A stretch of 64,000 bases of DNA from Paracoccaceae bacterium (GTDB lineage Bacteria > Pseudomonadota > Alphaproteobacteria > Rhodobacterales > Rhodobacteraceae): positions 744,001-808,000 of the forward strand of contig JANSYP010000001.1 of the NCBI GenBank assembly GCA_024742405.1, in the 5' to 3' direction. A program made the position numbers and the translations under genes. Positions 59,625 to 64,000 of this stretch are shown here, piece by piece. The notes under the pieces were generated by a model. The model searched no databases. It was not told the origin of the DNA and saw only the letters and a list, made by a program, of their open reading frames with translations. Position 1 is the first letter of the stretch. Each line of letters opens with the position of its first letter.

Positions 59625-60575
59625 ATGAGAACTTCAGCAATCGCCCTGATCGCGGGCCTCGGGGTCGCGCTCAGTGCCACCGCGGCGCTGGCCGACTATC
59701 CCGAAAGCCCGATCGAAGTGATCATTCCCTATGGCGCGGGCGGCAATTCCGACACGTCGGGCCGGATCCTGATCAATGCGATGCGCGACGTGATGGGGGC
59801 CGATTTCGTGCCGCTCAATGTCACCGGCGCCGGCGGCACCGTGGGCACGGCACAGCTCGCCGGCTCCGATCCCGACGGCTACACGCTGGGCTACAACCCC
59901 ATCGCCACCGTGACCGTCCAGCCCCATCTGCGCCCGGTGCCCTACAACAACGAAAGCTTCGCGCCGGTCTGCATGATCGCGGACAACCCGACCTCGGTCA
60001 CCGTCGCGCCCGACAGCCCCTTTGAGAGCATCGACGACCTGATCGCCGCCGCTAAAGGGGGCGAGAATATCGTCGCCGTGGGGGGCGCGCCGGGCTCCAT
60101 GACCCACATCACCCAGGCGATGATCGCCGATGCCTACGGGGTCGGCTGGACCTATCTGCCCGCGGGCGGCGGCGGGCGCGCGGCGGCCTCGATCATGGCC
60201 GGCGAGGCGACCTTTGCAACCGACACTTCGGCGATGGAACGGGTGCATGGGCTCAAGACCCTGGCCGTGGCAGGCGCCGAGCGCGTCGAAGGGCTCGAGG
60301 ACGTGCCGACCCTGAAAGAGCAGGGCGTCGATGTCGTCTCGACCATCTGGTTCGGGCTCTTCGCCCCGGCCGGCACGCCCGACGCGGTGCTCGACACGCT
60401 CTCGGCCGCCTGCGAAGAGGCCGTCCAGACCGACAGCTTCATCGAGGGCATGGCCAACGCCAACTACATCGTGCGCTTCATGGGGCGTGAGGAGTTCGGC
60501 GACTTCTTCCAGGCCGAATATGTCCGCAACCGCGAGCTACTGCCAGTAATCGGCGTCGAGCTTCCGGCGCAGTAA
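59625..60575 (+). CDS. TctC/Bug-family solute-binding protein of a tripartite tricarboxylate transporter
   Basis: 316 residues. Signal peptide 1-24 (IALIAGLGVALSATAALA). Binding-protein motifs YPESPIEVIIPYGAGGNSDTSGRIL at the mature start, VTGAGGTVGTAQLAGSDPDGYTLGY and FGLFAPAGTPDAVLDTL. Captures a carboxylate in the periplasm and delivers it to the TctAB membrane pair encoded next. Starts 30 bases after the sulfatase gene with GGGAGGAG as ribosome site. Confidence 0.95.
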   Translation: MRTSAIALIAGLGVALSATAALADYPESPIEVIIPYGAGGNSDTSGRILINAMRDVMGADFVPLNVTGAGGTVGTAQLAGSDPDGYTLGYNPIATVTVQPHLRPVPYNNESFAPVCMIADNPTSVTVAPDSPFESIDDLIAAAKGGENIVAVGGAPGSMTHITQAMIADAYGVGWTYLPAGGGGRAAASIMAGEATFATDTSAMERVHGLKTLAVAGAERVEGLEDVPTLKEQGVDVVSTIWFGLFAPAGTPDAVLDTLSAACEEAVQTDSFIEGMANANYIVRFMGREEFGDFFQAEYVRNRELLPVIGVELPAQ

Positions 60576-60611
60576 GCGCCCGCACACGCACCAAAAGCAA
60601 AGGCCGCACCC

Positions 60612-61073
60612 ATGTCCCGTGTCGTCAATACCGATACCCTTCTGGGTGCGGCCGGCCTTGCCGCCTCGGCCGTTCTGCTGGTCTCAAGCTACCGGCAGGG
60701 CGCCACCGTCTTCCTGCTGCCCGGCGATGCGCCGCCCTTTCTGGTGCCGCAACTCTTCCTCTACCTCCTGGCGGCGATCTCGGTGGCGATCCTTCTGGGC
60801 GGTTTGCGCCGGGGCGGGGTCAGGCTCGATGCCAGGAACTGGCGCGCCATCGGCGTCGGCTTCGCCACGCTGGTGGCCGCCACGGCCCTGATGAAGCCGC
60901 TGGGATACCTGGTCGTCGCCCCGGTCGCGGTGTTCGTGACCGTCCTCAATCTCGGCTACCGCAACCTTCTGGTGAACGCGGCGGTGTCGGTCGGGATCGT
61001 GGCACTGCTCTATCTTCTGCTGGTCAGTTTCGCGCAGATGCCGCTGCCGACCGTGCCGGGTCTCGGGATCTGA
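60612..61073 (+). CDS. TctB-family small membrane subunit of a tripartite tricarboxylate transporter
   Basis: 153 residues with four membrane helices, as expected for TctB (for example VNAAVSVGIVALLYLLLVSF near the C-terminus and the conserved LGYRNLLVN). Partners the large TctA subunit whose GTG start follows three bases after the stop. The first helix lies at about 10-27. Confidence 0.9.
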   Translation: MSRVVNTDTLLGAAGLAASAVLLVSSYRQGATVFLLPGDAPPFLVPQLFLYLLAAISVAILLGGLRRGGVRLDARNWRAIGVGFATLVAATALMKPLGYLVVAPVAVFVTVLNLGYRNLLVNAAVSVGIVALLYLLLVSFAQMPLPTVPGLGI

Positions 61074-61076
61074 GCG

Positions 61077-62570
61077 GTGGGGATCGACGCCTTCATCGCG
61101 GCCCTCGGCCTCTTGGCCGATCCCTGGGCCATCCTGATCATGCTGCTGGCCACCGTGGTCGGCATGATCGTGGGCGCGCTGCCCGGTCTGGGCACGGTCA
61201 CGGCGCTGGCCATGATCCTGCCCTTCACCTTCGTGCTGACCGGGCCCCAGGCCATCGGGCTCTTGCTCGCGATCTATGTCTCCTCGGTCTATGGCGGCTC
61301 GATCCCCGCGATCCTGATCAACGTGCCCGGCACGCCGCAATCGGCCGCGACCACCTTCGACGGCTACCCGATGGCCAAGGCCGGCAAGGCCGCCGAGGCG
61401 CTGGGCTGGGTCACCGTCGCCTCCACCATCGGCGGCATCTTCTCGATGATCGTGCTGGTCTTCGCCGCCCCCCAGCTTGCCGCGCTGGCGGTGCAGTTCG
61501 GCTCTATCGAGACCTTCGCGCTCATCGTCTTTTCGCTCACGACCATCGCGTGGGTCTCGGCCGGCAACCCGATCAAGGGCCTGCTCGCGGGGGTGATCGG
61601 CGTCATCCTGTCCACCGTCGGCGTCGATGAGCTTTCGGGCGCGGACCGCTTCACCTTCGGCAATTTCGCGCTCTCGGCGGGCTTCCATGTGGTGCCGATC
61701 CTGATCGGGCTCTTTGCGCTGTCGGAGGTCTTCGTGACCGCCGGGCAGGGCATTTCCACCACCGCCAAGCCCATCATCTCGACCGGGTTCAAGATCGCGC
61801 GCTTCCGCGACTGGTGGGCGATGAAGCGCACCATCCTGCGCTCCTCCGTGCTTGGCACCTTCCTTGGCGTGCTGCCCGGCGTCGGGGCCACCGCGGCCTC
61901 GCTCATCGGTTACGCGCAGGCCAAATCCGCCTCGCCCAACAGCGAAAATTTCGGCAAGGGCGAGCCCGAGGGCATCGTCGCCTCCGAAAGCGCCAACAAC
62001 GCCGTCACCGGCGGCGCGCTGGTGCCGACCCTCGCGCTCGGCATCCCCGGCGACGCGGCGACCGCCGTGATGCTGGGCGCGCTCGTCATCCACGGCATCA
62101 CGCCGGGCTTTCAGCTCTTCAACCGCAACCCCGATCTGGTGAGCTTCATCTTCGTGGCCCTGCTGGTGGCCAACATCATGATGCTGATCGTCGGCGCGAT
62201 GATGGCGCAGGTCTTCAGCCGGGTGTTGAAACTGCCCCACGCGCTGGTCATGGGCGGTGTCGTGGCGCTGTCGCTCGCGGGCTCTTACGTCATCCGCTTT
62301 TCGGTCCTCGATGTCTGGGTCGCGGTGATGGCGGGGATCTCCGGGCTGCTCTTGCGCTACGCCAACGTGCCGCTCGCGCCCATCGTGATCGGCTTCATTC
62401 TCGGCACGCCGCTGGAGACCAACCTGCGCCAGGGCCTGATCGTCACCCAGATGCAGCCGCTGAAATTCCTTGAAAGCCCGATCGCGGTCGGCTTTTTCAC
62501 CCTCACCCTGATCGTGGTCCTCTGGCCGCTTCTGAAACGCTACCTGCCCAAGCGCCGCACGATCGACTGA
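61077..62570 (+). CDS. TctA-family large membrane subunit of a tripartite tricarboxylate transporter
   Basis: 497 residues, about twelve membrane helices. Family hallmarks: GMIVGALPGLGTVTALAMIL (about 28-47), SSVYGGSIPAILINVPGTP and GVLPGVGATAASLIGYAQAK (second repeat), and GALVPTLALGIPGDAATAVM. Forms the sodium- or proton-coupled channel of the importer. GTG start closely coupled to tctB. A 669-codon frame on the opposite strand across this gene is a codon-bias shadow. Confidence 0.95.
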   Translation: MGIDAFIAALGLLADPWAILIMLLATVVGMIVGALPGLGTVTALAMILPFTFVLTGPQAIGLLLAIYVSSVYGGSIPAILINVPGTPQSAATTFDGYPMAKAGKAAEALGWVTVASTIGGIFSMIVLVFAAPQLAALAVQFGSIETFALIVFSLTTIAWVSAGNPIKGLLAGVIGVILSTVGVDELSGADRFTFGNFALSAGFHVVPILIGLFALSEVFVTAGQGISTTAKPIISTGFKIARFRDWWAMKRTILRSSVLGTFLGVLPGVGATAASLIGYAQAKSASPNSENFGKGEPEGIVASESANNAVTGGALVPTLALGIPGDAATAVMLGALVIHGITPGFQLFNRNPDLVSFIFVALLVANIMMLIVGAMMAQVFSRVLKLPHALVMGGVVALSLAGSYVIRFSVLDVWVAVMAGISGLLLRYANVPLAPIVIGFILGTPLETNLRQGLIVTQMQPLKFLESPIAVGFFTLTLIVVLWPLLKRYLPKRRTID

Positions 62571-62582
62571 AGGAGGCACCCG

Positions 62583-63485
62583 ATGCCCGACACCAGGAAA
62601 ATCGCCGTCATCGGTCTGGGCTCGATGGGCTACGGCATGGCGCAATCGGTCCTCCGCGCCGGGCACGAGACCTTTGGCACCGACATCAACCAAGGTGCCG
62701 TGGCACGGTTCCGGGCCGAGGGCGGCGCCAGCGGGGCGCTGGATGACGTCGCAGGCGGGCTCGATGCCGTGGCCGTCGTCGTGCTGAACGCCGCCCAGAC
62801 CGAAACGGTCCTATTTGGCGATGCCGGGGTCGTGCCCCGGATGCAGCCCGGCGCGGTCGTGATGGCCTGCGCCACCGTCCCGCCCGAGTTCGCCAGGACG
62901 ATGGAGGCGCGCTGCGCCAGCCACGGCGTGTACTATCTGGACGCGCCGATCTCGGGCGGGTCGGTCAAGGCCGCCCAAGGCGCGCTCTCGGTCATGGCCG
63001 CGGGCAGTGCCGAGGCTTTCGCCGCCGCGGCCCCCGTGCTGGAGGCCACTGCCGAGACCGTGTTCGAGCTCGGCGATGCCGCGGGCGCGGGCTCGGCGAT
63101 GAAGGCCGTCAACCAGCTTTTGGCCGGGGTGCATATCGCCGCGATGGCCGAGGCGCTGACCTTCGGCATGACCCAGGGCGTGACGGCAGAGACATTCGTC
63201 GAGGTGATCTCGAAATGCGCGGGCACCAGCTGGATGCTCGAAAACCGCGCGCCGCACATCGTCGAGGGCGACTATACCCCCCGCAGCTCGGTCAATATCT
63301 GGCCCAAGGATCTCGGCATCGTGCTCGACATCGCAAGATCCGCGCAGTTCAGCGCCCCGATCACCGCCGCCGCGCTCCAGCAATATCTCGCCGCGGCGGG
63401 GCAGGGGCTGGGGCAGGAGGACGACGCTGCCGTGGCCAAGGTCTATGCCCGCAATGCCGGGCTGACGCTGCCGGGGGCGGCATGA
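62583..63485 (+). CDS. ltnD: L-threonate-dehydrogenase-like NAD-dependent 3-hydroxyacid dehydrogenase
   Basis: 300 residues of the 3-hydroxyisobutyrate dehydrogenase family. Rossmann motif IAVIGLGSMGYGMAQSVLRAG, the substrate loop DAPISGGSVKAAQGALSVMAAG and the catalytic lysine in GSAMKAVNQLLAG are seen. The subgroup is assigned from likeness and from the kinase gene that follows: LtnD oxidises L-threonate to 2-oxo-tetronate for an isomerase/kinase/decarboxylase route. Related D-erythronate or glycerate enzymes cannot be excluded. Twelve bases after tctA. Confidence 0.85.
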   Translation: MPDTRKIAVIGLGSMGYGMAQSVLRAGHETFGTDINQGAVARFRAEGGASGALDDVAGGLDAVAVVVLNAAQTETVLFGDAGVVPRMQPGAVVMACATVPPEFARTMEARCASHGVYYLDAPISGGSVKAAQGALSVMAAGSAEAFAAAAPVLEATAETVFELGDAAGAGSAMKAVNQLLAGVHIAAMAEALTFGMTQGVTAETFVEVISKCAGTSWMLENRAPHIVEGDYTPRSSVNIWPKDLGIVLDIARSAQFSAPITAAALQQYLAAAGQGLGQEDDAAVAKVYARNAGLTLPGAA

Positions 63486-63525
63486 GCCCGCCTGACCGCG
63501 AAACGCCCCAAACGGAGCCCGTGAC

Positions 63526-64000
63526 ATGACCACCGTTCTAGGCGCCATCGCCGACGATTTCACCGGGGCCACGGATCTCGCGGGCCTGCTCGCGCGCTCC
63601 GGCGTCCGGGTGTCGCTCAGGATCGGCGTGCCGGACGCACCGCCGAGCGATACCGCCGCCTTCGAGGTCATCGCGCTGAAATCCCGCACCGCGCCGGTGG
63701 CCGAGGCCGTGGTGCAGGCCCGCGCCGCCTTGGCGTGGTTGCAGAGCGCCGGGGCACAGCGGTTCTTCTGGAAATACTGCTCGACTTTCGACTCGACGTC
63801 CGAGGGCAATATCGGCCCGGTGGCCGAGGCGCTGATGGCGGAGCTGGGCACGGACCAGACGATCTATTGCCCGGCATTTCCCGAAAACGGGCGGGCGATC
63901 TTCATGGGAAACCTCTTCGTGGGCCGTCAGCCGCTGGCCGAGAGCCCGATGAAGGACCACCCGCTAACGCCTATGCGCGACAGCAACCTGATGCGGCTGC
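63526..64000 (+). CDS. otnK: 3-oxo-tetronate kinase-like (DUF1537 four-carbon acid sugar kinase), cut by window end
   Basis: First 158 codons of a DUF1537-family kinase, recognisable from LGAIADDFTGATDLAGLL at the start, KSRTAPVAEAV, and the active-site region RFFWKYCSTFDSTSEGNIGP. These kinases phosphorylate 3-oxo-tetronate in C4 acid sugar breakdown. The 3' part, with the ATP-binding domain, lies outside the window. Following genes would be expected to include an aldolase/decarboxylase (OtnC-like) and isomerase (OtnI-like). Starts 41 bases after ltnD. Confidence 0.9.
   Translation, partial: MTTVLGAIADDFTGATDLAGLLARSGVRVSLRIGVPDAPPSDTAAFEVIALKSRTAPVAEAVVQARAALAWLQSAGAQRFFWKYCSTFDSTSEGNIGPVAEALMAELGTDQTIYCPAFPENGRAIFMGNLFVGRQPLAESPMKDHPLTPMRDSNLMRL

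Noticed and set aside
60684-62693. 669-codon minus-strand open frame
   Set aside because: It lies antisense across tctB and tctA, which have full family motifs. The product is a His/Asp/Arg/Gly-rich string typical of the antisense of high-GC genes.

Overview
The window is GC-rich (roughly 63-65 % by eye), densely coding DNA of an alphaproteobacterium, most probably a marine Rhodobacteraceae/Roseobacter-type organism. Pointers are the serralysin-type M10 protease, type I secretion genes, isoquinoline-oxidoreductase-like molybdoenzyme, a cobalamin riboswitch next to a DUF1636 gene, the ptsP-lysC pair, apt/LysE/mtnP, and a tripartite tricarboxylate transporter beside threonate genes. No rRNA, tRNA, CRISPR array or intact insertion sequence was seen. 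The assignment to a group is inference; no search was run.

Layout. 1-3.8 kb: end of a LysR regulator and a two-subunit molybdenum hydroxylase. 3.9-8.2 kb: on the minus strand a GMC oxidoreductase, its Tat-exported small subunit, a glyoxalase-like protein and a ribbon-helix-helix protein, then two small plus-strand genes. 8.2-12.5 kb: a GH3 glycosidase and an SbmA/YddA-like ABC exporter. 12.9-14.5 kb: a decayed aromatic-degradation locus made of a LysR pseudogene and an intradiol dioxygenase pseudogene whose 5' end has been inverted in place. 14.9-17.9 kb: a large secreted M10/RTX metalloprotease. 18.2-21.4 kb: a polyprenyl-linked sugar cluster (GtrA, UbiA-type prenyltransferase, large membrane protein). 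22.1-30.2 kb: a three-gene type I secretion operon divergent from a 911-residue tandem-PA14 protein. Both ABC subunits have lost the Walker A lysine, signature motif and H-loop; this is the most unusual system in the window. 30.5-34.2 kb: GtrA, family 2 glycosyltransferase and YdjC deacetylase facing a membrane glycosyltransferase-like gene. 34.6-36.2 kb: cobalamin riboswitch, a possible 29-codon leader ORF, a DUF1636 protein and a BtuF-like protein without signal peptide. 36.6-41.97 kb: PepSY membrane protein, MBL-fold protein, FAD-linked dehydrogenase and small secreted proteins. 42-44.2 kb: apt, LysE exporter and mtnP (purine/methylthioadenosine salvage). 44.2-49.4 kb: a MarR-GNAT fusion with a clear operator, flavin reductase, LysR, GNAT, EcsC and sulfotransferase genes. 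49.5-53 kb: ptsP and lysC. 53.4-56.7 kb: an exported amidohydrolase and an alpha/beta hydrolase. 57-64 kb: a LysR regulator divergent from a catabolic operon of sulfatase, TctCBA-type transporter, L-threonate-dehydrogenase-like enzyme and 3-oxo-tetronate-kinase-like enzyme, cut by the window end.

Working together: the last operon reads as uptake, desulfation and oxidation/phosphorylation of a C4 sugar acid or relative. The 22-30 kb genes read as a dedicated export system and its cargo. The riboswitch genes read as B12-responsive cobalamin or metal handling. These roles are inferred from family membership and gene order.
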